Source of the DNA: Laburnicola sp. R22_1
Lineage: Eukaryota; Ascomycota; Dothideomycetes; Pleosporales; Didymosphaeriaceae
Direction: 5' to 3'
DNA length: 64,000 bases
NCBI GenBank assembly: GCA_014281115.1
Contig: JACONQ010000016.1
Location: 1,612,001 to 1,676,000, forward strand
The first letter of the stretch is position 1. Every line of letters begins with the position of its first letter. The notes under the pieces were generated by a model. It was not told where the DNA came from. It was given only the letters and a program-made list of their open reading frames with translations, and searched no databases. Positions 10,151-20,445 of this stretch are shown one piece after another. The translations under genes were made by a program, and so were the position numbers.

Positions 10151-11275
10151 CTAATCGCAGAAACCTGATAATGGTATGGATGTTTGCTGACAAGCTTGGG
10201 CGAGGGCAAGTTCGTATGACTTAACCGCCACCCGATACTGTTTTACTGAGTAAACTGTCGAGAAGGCACCAAACAGGATGGTCAAGAAGAAGACCCCGAT
10301 TATAGCCACCCATAGAGTCGCAAACTGAGGGACGTTTCTTGTATCTAGTAATGTCTGGATAGCAGTCTCCGGAGGTCCGTGAAATAGACTCGATAACTGT
10401 GCAAGGTTGCTTCTCCAGTATCTGAAATCATCAAGTTCAGTAGCTCGAGGTGATCCGGATGTGGATTTTGTCCAAAATAGGACCTTTGCCTCGTTCAGGA
10501 AATCTTTTGTTTTGAGGTCACCAAAGGGAAAGAGGAGATCGAGGGTACGGATGGCTTCATCCAGAACATCTGTTGGGATCATTGTTGGTTCCAAGCCTTT
10601 CTGGTGGTTCAAGAGGCAGAGCCTGTGTCGATAAATGGACAGTTGTCGTTGTCCTCGTGGTCCGTCCAGTTTTAAGTGGTCTATTAGGTTATCGGTCCAG
10701 CGAATACGTAATCGGCATGTGTCCTTCAGGTTCACAGCGGTAAAGGAATCGTCGAATGCAAGATGCGCGAATTGTGCTTTGCTTGCGCGCCGATGGAAAT
10801 GTGTGGCAACCGTATCATAGAGAGATAGATCGTCTTGCCAGTTGATGTAGGAATCGCGTGGGTTCGTTTGTCCAACAGACAATCCTTTTGAGCATACATT
10901 GATCCCTAACCAAAGCCGAACCGCAAGCTCGATAGAGCGAGCAATAGCAGCATCGCTAGTGTTCAGGTATGTCCTCTTGATATTCTCCACTTGTGCTCTT
11001 CTCCCCATGTTCCGATTGGAGATCAGACTCGTTACTAGGGAAACTAGTCCGCCCCATTCTTGTGTCGCAAATTTCGAAGCGTGGGGATACAACTTTCCCA
11101 ATGTTTCCCCCCAGAACCTTAAAAGGTCTGCGTAGTCCTCGTCGATGTAATTCTGTTCCAATAAGGCCAGGTCGGGCCAGAAAGCACTGATTAGTGCACG
11201 CTTCCGCTCCGGTGTGAGGCTCAAAGTGTCCGCGACAGACGAATTCGAGAACAGTCTTTCATCACTTAGCGACAT
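10151..11275 (-). CDS. Helical protein with C-terminal membrane anchor, unknown function
   Basis: About 374 residues from the first in-frame ATG (MSLSDERLF); the frame is open some 18 codons further upstream without an ATG. The body is helical and rich in conserved-looking aromatic blocks (ELAVRLWLGINV, LRIRWTDNLIDHLKLD, LDEAIRTLDLLFPF). It ends in one hydrophobic segment (LWVAIIGVFFLTILFGAF) plus a short tail, so it should be tail-anchored or single-pass. To my recollection this is a recurring, uncharacterised fungal family present in several copies per genome. It lies divergent from the protease-HEAT locus about 500 bp away. A role as membrane partner or target of that protease is speculative. 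Confidence 0.65.
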   Translation of the reverse strand: MSLSDERLFSNSSVADTLSLTPERKRALISAFWPDLALLEQNYIDEDYADLLRFWGETLGKLYPHASKFATQEWGGLVSLVTSLISNRNMGRRAQVENIKRTYLNTSDAAIARSIELAVRLWLGINVCSKGLSVGQTNPRDSYINWQDDLSLYDTVATHFHRRASKAQFAHLAFDDSFTAVNLKDTCRLRIRWTDNLIDHLKLDGPRGQRQLSIYRHRLCLLNHQKGLEPTMIPTDVLDEAIRTLDLLFPFGDLKTKDFLNEAKVLFWTKSTSGSPRATELDDFRYWRSNLAQLSSLFHGPPETAIQTLLDTRNVPQFATLWVAIIGVFFLTILFGAFSTVYSVKQYRVAVKSYELALAQACQQTSIPLSGFCD

Positions 11276-11764
11276 ATCCTCAGTGAGCCCTCGATTTGCG
11301 AAAGCAAAAGCAACTCCGCTATGGATCAAATTGTGACAGCGTGATTAGATTGAGGGGTCATCTTTTGTTTTAGGCGGAATGCGCAGATCATGATGTAAGC
11401 GCTTAGCCTATCATAATCGGCGGAAAGGTCAGCTGAACAGCTACAGTAGTGCTTACCAAGGCAAACCAGCAAGACTTCAGCTGAACCCCTCATTATCTGA
11501 GCTCCATCAGTGTTACCATAGGGTATCTCAGATTTTAACGCGACATGACAGACATTACAGTCCATCACAGGCAATACATGACAGACGTATCGTAAGTTTG
11601 CTGTCGGACGTCCTGTTTCTCATCGAATTAGTAAGACTAATGTCGCGCAATCCAGAGAACGCGTAAGGAAACGCATTGCTCCTTCACATCAGCTGAGTGC
11701 TCCGACAGAAGGATCACCATCGCACGCCATCATCCGCTCGAAGCGATGCCCAGAGATCTACAGG

Positions 11765-13207
11765 GTGGACAAATTGTATGTGGGCCTATTGAGAGAAATA
11801 CCGCCTCCCACTGTGGTTCAAGGAGAATGGGACCAACATATCCGATCGGAGCTTGAACAGCGCTTATGCCAGACGACTAAATTGTTACCGAGCTCGATGC
11901 GAGACGAAGAAGTGATTACGGAACCTGTCTTGTGCATGGCTGGAAAGAAGTGTTCACCAACGTCTGCCCCCTTGGAACCTGGTACGGTCTGCCCAGAGGA
12001 TCCAGTACTGTTGAATCCTACTGTTTGGATTCATTGTGGCAGCAAAAATGTAAAAAGAAGGTTTTAGACGCAGTTCGCCAGTTGACCTATCTCAACCATT
12101 TCCTAACTAAACACGATATGGGATCCCCTCATGCCTCACTCCATGCCCCATGGCCTGCGGCCGAAGAAGGTCCATCACGATCACCACATTTCACAGCAAA
12201 TTTTCACAAAATCTCGTTCGCATTCCAGGATAACACCTCCAATTCAAAGACCATTTGTGGTGCTAGAGCAAGGTTCACGATAGAAACCTCCAATGGCTCT
12301 GTTGAGCGTTTCTCTACTATCGGTGGATTGGTCGTTGTCAAAGATTCTCTTTTTGCAATGACAACCGCTCATGCCATCATGAGTTACTTGCTCGAAAATT
12401 CTCAAAGTGCTTCTAGCGACGAGAAAGGGTCAACAAGCAACGCATCATCGGATATGGACTCTAGTTGCGGAGCAAGCTCCGATTCAGAAAATCATTCATC
12501 TACCGACATCCGGCATCCTTCGTCGGTATCAAGCATATCCGCGAAAAGATCATCGATAGACGCGACGGACCTCACGAAGATGAAGGAAGGCATGTGGAAA
12601 GACCTTGAACTCCCGAAAATCCTTGCATACAAGAGTCAAGGAACCACCAATGGGGACTATTCCTTCCCTATTACGGCACCGGATACATCAGACTTTGCTC
12701 TTGTGGACCTCGGATCAATCTCACAGCTATCAAATCAATATCGGGACCCAGATCATAACAAAATGGAGACAATCTCAGGTTACATACCAACAAGTGAACT
12801 CATCAGCGGAAACGTGCGGATAATTACAAGCTGCAGTGACATCCCAAGAAAGGGCTATATGCTGAATGGTGATGCTTCTGTCATTCTGAGGGGTACCATT
12901 ATGCGCACAAAGAAGATCCAGGTAACAATCGCTAGTGGTATGTTTACATCCGACCTGCACTGAATAACTGCTAAACAAATCAACAGCTTATGGCTTGTCG
13001 GGCTCCTGGGTTGTCCGTGAAGGGAAGCTATGCGGCACTATATACGCAGGATACAACCAAGGCCTATACCTCCATATGCTTCCAGCTGAGAAGATGTTTA
13101 AAGAAATAGGTGAGGTAGTTGAGACAACTACTGTAAGAGTCGCGAATGCTCAAGACATGAATGGCGAGTTAAGCAATGAAGGTACGATGCACCCTGTAAA
13201 CCAATGA
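11765..13207 (+). CDS. Trypsin-like (S1-fold) protease module, probably 5' part of the HEAT gene
   Basis: The catalytic triad can be read. H lies in MTTAHAIM, a plausible D in FALVDLGS, and S in GLSGSWVV after a 49-bp intron (12938-12986, GTATGT...CAACAG). The N-terminal part (WDQHIRSELEQRL ... VWIHCGS) is in another frame from 11765 to about 12048. A five-A run at 12044-12048 is one base short of keeping the frame, so either a real frameshift or an assembly error separates the two. No ATG is certain; the 11765 frame is open further upstream. The frame stops at 13207, but a further splice (13182-13239, GTACGA...GCTAACGAGGCGAAG) joins it in frame to the HEAT array. Serine-protease modules with repeat sensors occur in fungal NLR-like, cell-death-associated proteins. 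Confidence 0.65.
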
Positions 13208-13283
13208 TCAGTACTGCCAGATTTGCTAACGAGGCGAAGACGCAAATCATGCATCGGAAGGTCGTTCCGCGTTAGAACCCATC

Positions 13284-16196
13284 ATGGAGAACATCGATTC
13301 TCTGGAAGCCACTATCTCGGCCCTAGATGATGAGAAAAACGTATCGGTTGACATATTACGTTTAAAGGATCTAGTTGCGTCTGTTCGAGCCGCAGGTGTC
13401 GAGACGCTCGGCAAGCAGCCAACGCTGCCAGAAGACATACTCATGGCTGTTGCAGCACGGCTTGAGGATGAAGACGGGTCTGTTCGAGCCGCAGCTGTCG
13501 AGGCACTAGGCAAGCAGTCAACACTGCCAGAAGACATCCTCAAGGCTGTTGCAGCACGGCTTGAGGATGAAGACGGGTCTGTTCGAGCCGCAGCTGTCGA
13601 GACGCTCGGCAAGCAGCCAACGCTGCCAGAAGACATCCTCAAGGCTGTTGCAGCACGGCTTGAGGATGAAGACATGTCTTTTCGAGTCGCAGCTATCAAA
13701 TCACTAAGAAAGCAGCGAACGCTTCCAGAAGATATCCTCAAGGCTGTTGCAGCACGACTTGAGGATGAAGACTGGTTCCTTCGAGCGGTAGCCGTTGAGA
13801 CACTAGGCAAGCAGTCAACGCTGTCAGAAGACATACTCATGGCTGTTGCAGCACGGCTTGAGGATGAATACGGGTCTGTTCGAGTCGCAGCTGTCGAAAC
13901 ACTCGGCAAGCAGCCAACGCTGTCAGAAGACATCCTCAAGGCTGTTGCAGCACGGCTTGAGGATAAAGTCAGGTCTGTTCGAGTCGCAGCTGTCGAGACA
14001 CTCGGCAAGCAGCCAACGCTGCCAGAAGACATACTCATGGCTGTTGCAGCACGGCTTGAGGATGAAGACGAGTCTGTTCGAGTCGCAGCTGTCGAGACAC
14101 TCGGCAAGCAGCCAACGCTGCCAGAAGACATCCTCAAGGCTGTTGTAGCACGGCTTGAGGATAAAGTTGGCTCTGTTCGAGTCGCAGCTGTCGAGACACT
14201 CGGCAAGCAGCCAACGCTGCCAGAAGACATCCTCAAGGCTGTTATAGCACGACTTGAGCATAAAGTTGGCTCTGTTCGAGCCGCAGCTGTCAAGACACTC
14301 GGCAAGCAGTCAACGCTGCCAGAAGACATCCTCAAGGCTGTTGCAGCCCGACTTGAGCATAAAGACGGCTCTGTTCGAGCCGCAGCTGTCAAGACACTCG
14401 GCAAGCAGTCAACACTGCCAGAAGACATCCTCAAGGCTGTTGCAGCCCGGCTTGAGGATGAAGACGGGTCTGTTCGAGCCGCAGCTGTCGAGACACTCGG
14501 CAAGCAGTCAACGCTGCCAGAAGACATCCTCATGGCTGTTATAGCACGACTTGAGCATAAAGTTGGCTCTGTTCGAGCCGCAGCTGTCAAGACACTCGGC
14601 AAGCAGCCAACGCTGCCAGAAGACATGCTCATGGCTGTTGCAGCACGGCTTGAGGATGAAGACGGGTCTGTTCGAGCCGCAGCTGTCGAGACACTCGGCA
14701 AGCAGCCAACGCTGCCAGAAGATATCCTCAAGGCTGTTGCAGCACGGCTTGAGGATGAAGACGGGTCTGTTCGAGCCGCAGCTGTCGAGACACTCGGCAA
14801 GCAGCCAACGCTGCCAGAAGACATCCTCAAGGCTGTTACAGCACGGCTTGAGGATGAAAACAAGACTGTTCGAGCCGCAGCTGTCAAGACGCTTGGCAAG
14901 CAGTCAACACTGCCAGAAGATATCCTCAAGGCTGTTGCAGCACGGCTTGAGGATGAAGACGGGTCTGTTCGAGCCGCAGCTGTCGAGACACTCGGCAAGC
15001 AGCCAACGCTGCCAGAAGACATCCTCAAGGCTGTTACAGCACGGCTTGAGGATGAAAACAAGACTGTTCGAGCCGCAGCTGTCGAGACGCTCGGCAAGCA
15101 GCCAACGCTGCCAGAAGACATCCTCAAGGCTGTTGCAGCACGACTTGAGGATGAAGACTGGTTCCTTCGAGCGGTAGCCGTTGAGACGCTAGGCAAGCAG
15201 TCAACGCTGTCAGAAGACATACTCATGGCTGTTGCAGCACGGCTTGAGGATGAAGACGGGTCTGTTCGAGCCGCAGCTGTCGAAACACTCGGCAAGCAGC
15301 CAACGCTGCCAGAAGACATCCTCAAGGCTGTTGCAGCACGGCTTGAGGATGAAGACGGGTCTGTTCGAGCCGCAGCTGTCGAAACACTCGGCAAGCAGCC
15401 AACGCTGCCAGAAGACATACTCATGGCTGTTGCAGCACGGCTTGAGGATGAAGACGAGTCTGTTCGAGTCGCAGCTGTCGAGACACTCGGCAAGCAGCCA
15501 ACGCTGCCAGAAGACATCCTCAAGGCTGTTGTAGCACGGCTTGAGGATAAAGTTGGCTCTGTTCGAGTCGCAGCTGTCGAGACACTCGGCAAGCAGCCAA
15601 CGCTGCCAGAAGACATCCTCAAGGCTGTTATAGCACGACTTGAGCATAAAGTTGGCTCTGTTCGAGCCGCAGCTGTCAAGACACTCGGCAAGCAGTCAAC
15701 GCTGCCAGAAGACATCCTCAAGGCTGTTGCAGCACGGCTTGAGGATAAAGTCAGGTCTGTTCGAGCCGCAGCTGTCGAGACACTCGGCAAGCAGCCAACG
15801 CTGCCAGAAGACATCCTCAAGGCTGTTGCAGCACGACTTGAGGATGAAGACTGGTTCCTTCGAGCGGTAGCCGTTGAGACACTAGGCAAGCAGTCAACGC
15901 TGTCAGAAGACATACTCATGGCTGTTGCAGCACGGCTTGAGGATGAAGACGGGTCTGTTCGAGCCGCAGCTGTCGAAACACTCGGCAAGCAGCCAACGCT
16001 GCCAGAAGACATCCTCAAGGCTGTTGCAGCACGGCTTGAGGATGAAGACGGGTCTGTTCGAGCCGCAGCTGTCAAGACACTCGGCAAGCAGCCAACGCTG
16101 CCAGAAGATATCCTCAAGGCTGTTGCAGCACGGCTTGAGGATGGAGAACCAGATGTATTACGTGATAGAGGCGAGCGAGAGGTAGTTTGGCGATAG
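13284..16196 (+). CDS. HEAT-repeat array protein, probably fused to upstream protease
   Basis: A 970-codon frame made almost wholly of 33-residue HEAT-like repeats. The core is SVRAAAVETLGKQPTLPEDI plus LKAVAARLEDEDG. There are 28 units in exact register. The repeat core is nearly invariant, while residues at the unit junction vary (DEDG, DKVR, HKVG, DEDW-FL, ENKT). The frame is open upstream of this ATG back to 13230, directly behind a GCTAAC branch-point match. This supports splicing from the protease exon (phase 1, GAA-G joined to AC-GCA). The end of the protein departs from the repeat (EPDVLRDRGER) and may continue through an intron with ACTAAC at about 16221. Likely a ligand- or partner-binding solenoid. 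Confidence 0.8.
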   Translation: MENIDSLEATISALDDEKNVSVDILRLKDLVASVRAAGVETLGKQPTLPEDILMAVAARLEDEDGSVRAAAVEALGKQSTLPEDILKAVAARLEDEDGSVRAAAVETLGKQPTLPEDILKAVAARLEDEDMSFRVAAIKSLRKQRTLPEDILKAVAARLEDEDWFLRAVAVETLGKQSTLSEDILMAVAARLEDEYGSVRVAAVETLGKQPTLSEDILKAVAARLEDKVRSVRVAAVETLGKQPTLPEDILMAVAARLEDEDESVRVAAVETLGKQPTLPEDILKAVVARLEDKVGSVRVAAVETLGKQPTLPEDILKAVIARLEHKVGSVRAAAVKTLGKQSTLPEDILKAVAARLEHKDGSVRAAAVKTLGKQSTLPEDILKAVAARLEDEDGSVRAAAVETLGKQSTLPEDILMAVIARLEHKVGSVRAAAVKTLGKQPTLPEDMLMAVAARLEDEDGSVRAAAVETLGKQPTLPEDILKAVAARLEDEDGSVRAAAVETLGKQPTLPEDILKAVTARLEDENKTVRAAAVKTLGKQSTLPEDILKAVAARLEDEDGSVRAAAVETLGKQPTLPEDILKAVTARLEDENKTVRAAAVETLGKQPTLPEDILKAVAARLEDEDWFLRAVAVETLGKQSTLSEDILMAVAARLEDEDGSVRAAAVETLGKQPTLPEDILKAVAARLEDEDGSVRAAAVETLGKQPTLPEDILMAVAARLEDEDESVRVAAVETLGKQPTLPEDILKAVVARLEDKVGSVRVAAVETLGKQPTLPEDILKAVIARLEHKVGSVRAAAVKTLGKQSTLPEDILKAVAARLEDKVRSVRAAAVETLGKQPTLPEDILKAVAARLEDEDWFLRAVAVETLGKQSTLSEDILMAVAARLEDEDGSVRAAAVETLGKQPTLPEDILKAVAARLEDEDGSVRAAAVKTLGKQPTLPEDILKAVAARLEDGEPDVLRDRGEREVVWR
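13380..16151 (+). repeat. 28 x 99 bp coding tandem repeat (HEAT units)
   Basis: Unit starts fall at 13380 + 99n; the last begins at 16053, with no indel across the array. A multi-unit block is repeated at an offset of 1386 bp (14 units): the distinctive gaagactggttcc unit occurs at about 13767 and 15153, then again 693 bp (7 units) later. This indicates block duplication by unequal exchange or gene conversion rather than only single-unit slippage. Confidence 0.9.
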
Positions 16197-16234
16197 GCAT
16201 ACCGATACACTGATCAGCATAACTAACCAATCAG

Positions 16235-16991
16235 GGCAGAAATACAGGAATCACGGGCGGTAGAAGCAGACCTAAGAGGAAGAGTGATGAATGCGTTGTT
16301 GGTACAGTATGTTGCCACCAAAGGTAGTAAGGTGGCCGACCCGCACCTCCCACATCCTTGCCATGAACGTCCGCACTGGATGGTATTGCGAAGAGATATA
16401 AGGGCCATTATTAGTGACAGGACGGCATGCAGCCTTAGATAGCCATTCGCTGTATAACCGTACGATAGCTATATCCCCAAGATATACAGACCCTTTCCAC
16501 CTTTATACGTGCTTGCAACGACGGCGTCCTTCCAGTAACACTCACTCCACTTGCGGAAGCCTAGGCTCGGATCTTAGTATTCTATATTATGCTAGTTGAT
16601 TTCTGTCTCCTACCATGCCCGCTATGTGAGACCTACCCACCCTGTTCTTTACACTCCACCTAACTTATGATATTCTCCTTCAACGAGCTAGAGCGATATT
16701 CGGCTACTACTTAGTGTGTGTATTGGTTGCGATGTGCTCGAGAAGGACGAGGACGTGGTGGGTCGGACGAGGATCAACGGCGGGTCTGCGGAGCTGTAGA
16801 GCAGCGCGATAGTTTATCTCTATGGCATGCAGGCTTTCGCGTTAGCTATAGTCGTGCATTGCACTGCATCTTGAAGTTGCACGATACCCGTATTAGAAGC
16901 TGATTGCGGTTTCGATGCTGGGTGTGTTCGTTAACATGAGCTATACCTAGCCCTGCTCCCAATCTGAGCTGGTTTTCGGGTACCATGACTA
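16235..16991. other. Spacer downstream of the HEAT array
   Basis: No gene called. 16236-16420 may hold the true 3' exon of the HEAT gene, since an open stretch follows an ACTAACCAATCAG branch/acceptor pattern. 16810-16930 shows weak similarity to the dispersed repeat at 35-75 (gcatct(c/t)gaagttg). Confidence 0.3.
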
Positions 16992-19103
16992 ATCACCAAA
17001 TGCACGACCCCACCAAATGCACGGTTTTGAAAAAATCCACGTAGTTTATCAACGCTCATAACTCCACCAATATTGACGCTATGGAGGCCGCGCTGGCAGC
17101 AATCGAAAGCTTGCCAGCAGGCGAAAAGCCTAATTACACCAAAATTGCCAAATTATTTGGCGTTGAGCGATCAACTTTATCGCGGCGCGCGCGCGGGATC
17201 AATAAAAGCCACATAGAGAGGGCAAATAAGCAGAAATTTCTCAACACCACACAAGAAAAAGAGCTTGTAAACTACATATATAAGCTCAACAAGAGAGGCC
17301 TGCCTCCTACAAAGCAAATGATCCGAAATTTCGCAACAGAAATAGCCAGAAAAGAGCCAGGCAAAAACTGGGTTGAGCGCTTTATTGCCCGCAACAATAT
17401 TGAGCTCATATCGCGATAGACTACTGGTATCGACGCCTGTCGCCACCGCGCTAATTCTGCTACCAAATACGCCTTATACTTCAAGCTTTTAGGCGACAAA
17501 ATAACCCAGTACGATATCGACAGTCGCCATATGTACAATATGGATGAAAAAGGGTTCCTTATTGGAGTGCTCACCAAGATGAAAAGAGTGTTCTCGCAGC
17601 AGCTGTATGAGCAGGGCCCTCACAAGCAAATGCTCCAGGACAGCAATAGAGAGTAGGTAACAACAATTGCCTGTATTTGCGCCAACAGCACCTCGCTGAC
17701 GCCAGCCTTGATTTATCAAGCTACTACGGGCAATATACAAGACTCATGGCTTCAAGATTTTGATCCGCAACACCACAAGGCCTTTTTTGCGAGCTCATCA
17801 AGTGGGTGGACCAACAATGAGATTGGTTTGGCGTGGCTCAAACAAGTATTTGATCGCGAGACCAAGGAGAAAGCTCGTAGGGAGTACCGACTACTCATAC
17901 TTGATGGGCATGGGTCTCATATTACCATGCAATTTATCACGTACTGCGACAATAACAAAATACTCCTTACAACCTTCCCGCCACACGCTACCCACACTCT
18001 CCAGCCTCTTAATGTGGCAATGTTCAAGCCTCTGAGTACGGCGTATACAAGAGAGCTCTCAGAGTTTATGTACAACTGCCAGGGCCTCTCAGCAATCACC
18101 AAACGCGACTTTTATCGACTCTTCAACGCCTCCTGGCAAAGGGCCTTTCAAGAAACAATAATACTCAAAGCTTTTGAGTGTACTAGGTTGTCACCTTATA
18201 ACCCAAACACTATACTCAAGAAGTTTATCGCAGAGCACGAGAGCCCTCCCTCAAGTCAGAGTAGCTCGTCAAACCTCTCTGATTCTGATTGGCGTAAAGT
18301 ACGGCAAATACTGAAGGACATTGTTGCGGAGGACCACGCTGAGGAGCGTAAACAGCTGTCGCAAAGTTATCACAAGCTTGAGATCAAATACAGGATCCTT
18401 CAACACCAATACAATAGGCTTAAGCAAGCTTTTATCAACAAGAAGAGGCGCCGTTAACGTGGCAAGCCTCTCCTACTTAATAAACCTAATAATTGGCATG
18501 GCAGCGCCGTATTTTACTCACCTAGCAAAGTTCAGAGGGCCCGCGAGAGGCAGGACCAAATTGAGACTAATAAAAAGCTTCAACAACAACAACTCTCAGA
18601 GGCTCAACACCAAAGGCTTCTCAAAAAGCAGGAGAAACAAGCTCTCAAAGAGGAGAGAGCTCGCGTACGTTTGGCGGCGCGAGAACTGAAGGCGCAAGCA
18701 AAAGAGGCCAAGGCTGCTGAGCGAGCTGAAAAGCTACTCCAAAAGCAGCTCGAAAAGCAACTCAAAGGTGATATACAATTGTCTAAAAAGGGTAATCGAC
18801 AGAGCCTCAACCCTCGTACACCAAAAAACAAGCTCTTGAGAGACCTGAGGCTACTATTATTGATCAAGAGCCCACTGGAGAGAGGGTGCCCTCACCCGCC
18901 AGAGCCACGCGCACCCGTACTGTACAGCTCCCACAGCGTTATCGCAAGTAATTTATCATTGCGCAATGGTTTTACATGCTCCTACGAGTGCTACTGCAAA
19001 AAATCTAGTGATTTTACTATATATTTGGCGTTGTATAGGTTTTGGAGTGTTGCCCTTGGTGGCGGCAAAAACGTGCATTTGGTGGGTCCGTGCATTTGGT
19101 GGT
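16992..19103 (+). mobile_element. Fot1/pogo-type transposon (decayed)
   Basis: The inverted ends each contain two direct copies of CACCAAATGCACG separated by a few bases (about 16993-17023 and 19071-19102, the latter inverted). TA is present close outside both ends (16990-16991; 19103-19104), within one base of symmetry. The body encodes one CENPB-HTH/DDE transposase oriented left to right. The size of about 2.1 kb matches Fot1-like elements. Confidence 0.8.
17081..18951 (+). pseudogene. Fot1/pogo DDE transposase with nonsense mutations
   Basis: The frame starts MEAALAAIESL, an HTH_psq-type DNA-binding start (KIAKLFGVERSTLSRRARG), followed by a CENPB-like helix. The DDE_1 domain is visible as YNMDEKGFLIGV (first D), LLILDGHGSH (second D) and later motifs, with a basic coiled-coil tail. 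Three in-frame stops interrupt it: TAG at 17417-17419 and TAG after NRE near 17654, both where the family has Trp (TGG), and TAA at 18455-18457. All three fit CpA-to-TpA transitions on one strand, as produced by RIP. A further frame change near 18830-18846 precedes the genuine C-terminal end (QLPQRYRK, stop at 18949-18951). The gene is inactive. Confidence 0.82.
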
Positions 19104-19179
19104 AAAATATGGTAACCCAGAGCGCTTGGCAAAAGCGCCAAACAGCCACACAGCCACAGATCTAGCATAAGCAGCGATA

Positions 19180-19602
19180 GATTACAGCTAAGCTGCTTTA
19201 AGCTAGGTGTGCGGGGCCTCCTTGTCTGGCACTTCTAGTAGGCGGACTTGGAATTAGCATAGAAGCACGACAACCTCTTAAGCTTAAGCGCTGTACTCGG
19301 GATAGGATGATGATATAAAAAGCTGTAAGTTGACGGACTTTTGACAAGATGCATAAGCGTTCGATGCACCTACTGCTAGCCAAAGCGACGCGGTTGCGTG
19401 ACGCTTATACCAAATTGTCGTATTACACGGTAAGCCAAAACTATTTCTAAAAGATGTTAGGAGAGAATAGACTTTATAGCTTAAGGCTACTATTCCGAGG
19501 ATATCTATTCTTCTGACTGGATGTTGAGTTTGTTATGTTGGGGAGTGTCTGTGGTGTCTCGTTACGCAGGGTGTCTCGTTACGCAGGGACAGACGTTAGT
19601 AA
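19180..19602 (+). repeat. Dispersed repeat copy ending in pogo-type terminus
   Basis: It ends at 19556-19602 with two exact direct subunits GTCTCGTTACGCAGGG and then ACAGACGTTAGTA. The terminus is related to those at 655-690 and 37921-37961. No coding sequence is present. The left boundary is uncertain. Confidence 0.45.
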
Positions 19603-20060
19603 ATTTAATAATATACATTTAGTGTATAGTCTAAAGTAACCTAATAATTATAGAGTCCTTGAGTTATTAATTGTGTAGAGATATAGGATATAAGAGAATA
19701 TAAAGAGTAAGCTACAAGTAAACGCATTATAAAAATAGGTAGTACTTAATTATAGATTAAGTTTACCTATAAAGTATCTAAGATTTATAATATGGGCCTT
19801 TGCTTTTATGCTAATTAAGAGTAGAAAAAAATACTGCCTCTATAAAATTCTAGGGACTCTTTTCTGTTATGGAAGCATTATAATGCAGCTTAGCCTACAA
19901 ATTAAATCTTAGGGTTCTAGTACTGGATTATAAGATTATATAAGAAAATGTTAAAGTTGTAATAAAGCTTTACTCACTAACTTATAACTTTGTTAATACC
20001 AATCCTAACAATTTTTAGACGATAGAGATTTCCAATTATAGAGCTATTCGCTTGTCCAAA
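19603..20060. other. AT-rich, gene-free stretch
   Basis: Strongly AT-rich with many TA dinucleotides and stop codons in all frames. It looks like old, RIP-degraded repeat sequence. No feature identified. Confidence 0.4.
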
Positions 20061-20284
20061 TGAATCTTGAATTGGTCAAGTATTGATAAAGTTATAAGTA
20101 GGTGGGTCCGAAGCTTGCTAATTCACTTATCTATTAATGCGGGGCGCCGTCGGGAGCGCAAAGCCACTGCGAGGGACCTGCAGTCAATAAAACGTGAGGC
20201 TGTTATTTATTCAACCGTTCGGGATTATAAAGTTAACGTCGCGCCCCCTCACCGTAACATGCACTGTTCGCCCCCGTGTCCCGC

Positions 20285-20293
20285 ACTATAAGT
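20285..20293 (+). promoter_or_regulatory. Candidate TATA box for the secreted-protein gene
   Basis: ACTATAAGT lies about 155 bp upstream of the ATG at 20446, and the sequence after it is CA/CT-rich as in fungal 5' leaders. The position is plausible but untested. Confidence 0.3.
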
Positions 20294-20445
20294 AGCCTGC
20301 CCAGCCATAAGTCGTTTCCATCACAACCTTATACAAGATCAAATACCAATCCAACAGACTCGATTTCGTTCTTGCTTTCTATCTTACGCTCATTTGCCCT
20401 CGAACGCAGGGCCACATACAACCACAACATTCAACAACCGCCACG

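Noticed and set aside
13846..15870. Several Ser/Gln/His-rich plus-strand frames inside the HEAT array
   Set aside because: They are the +1 reading of the same repeated unit and begin at whichever unit lacks a stop. They are not genes.
13247..16210. A 987-codon open frame antisense to the HEAT array, rich in Ser/Ala/Arg
   Set aside because: It exists only because the 99-bp unit has no stop in that antisense frame. Its sequence is a low-complexity mirror of the real array, whereas the sense strand gives a known fold.
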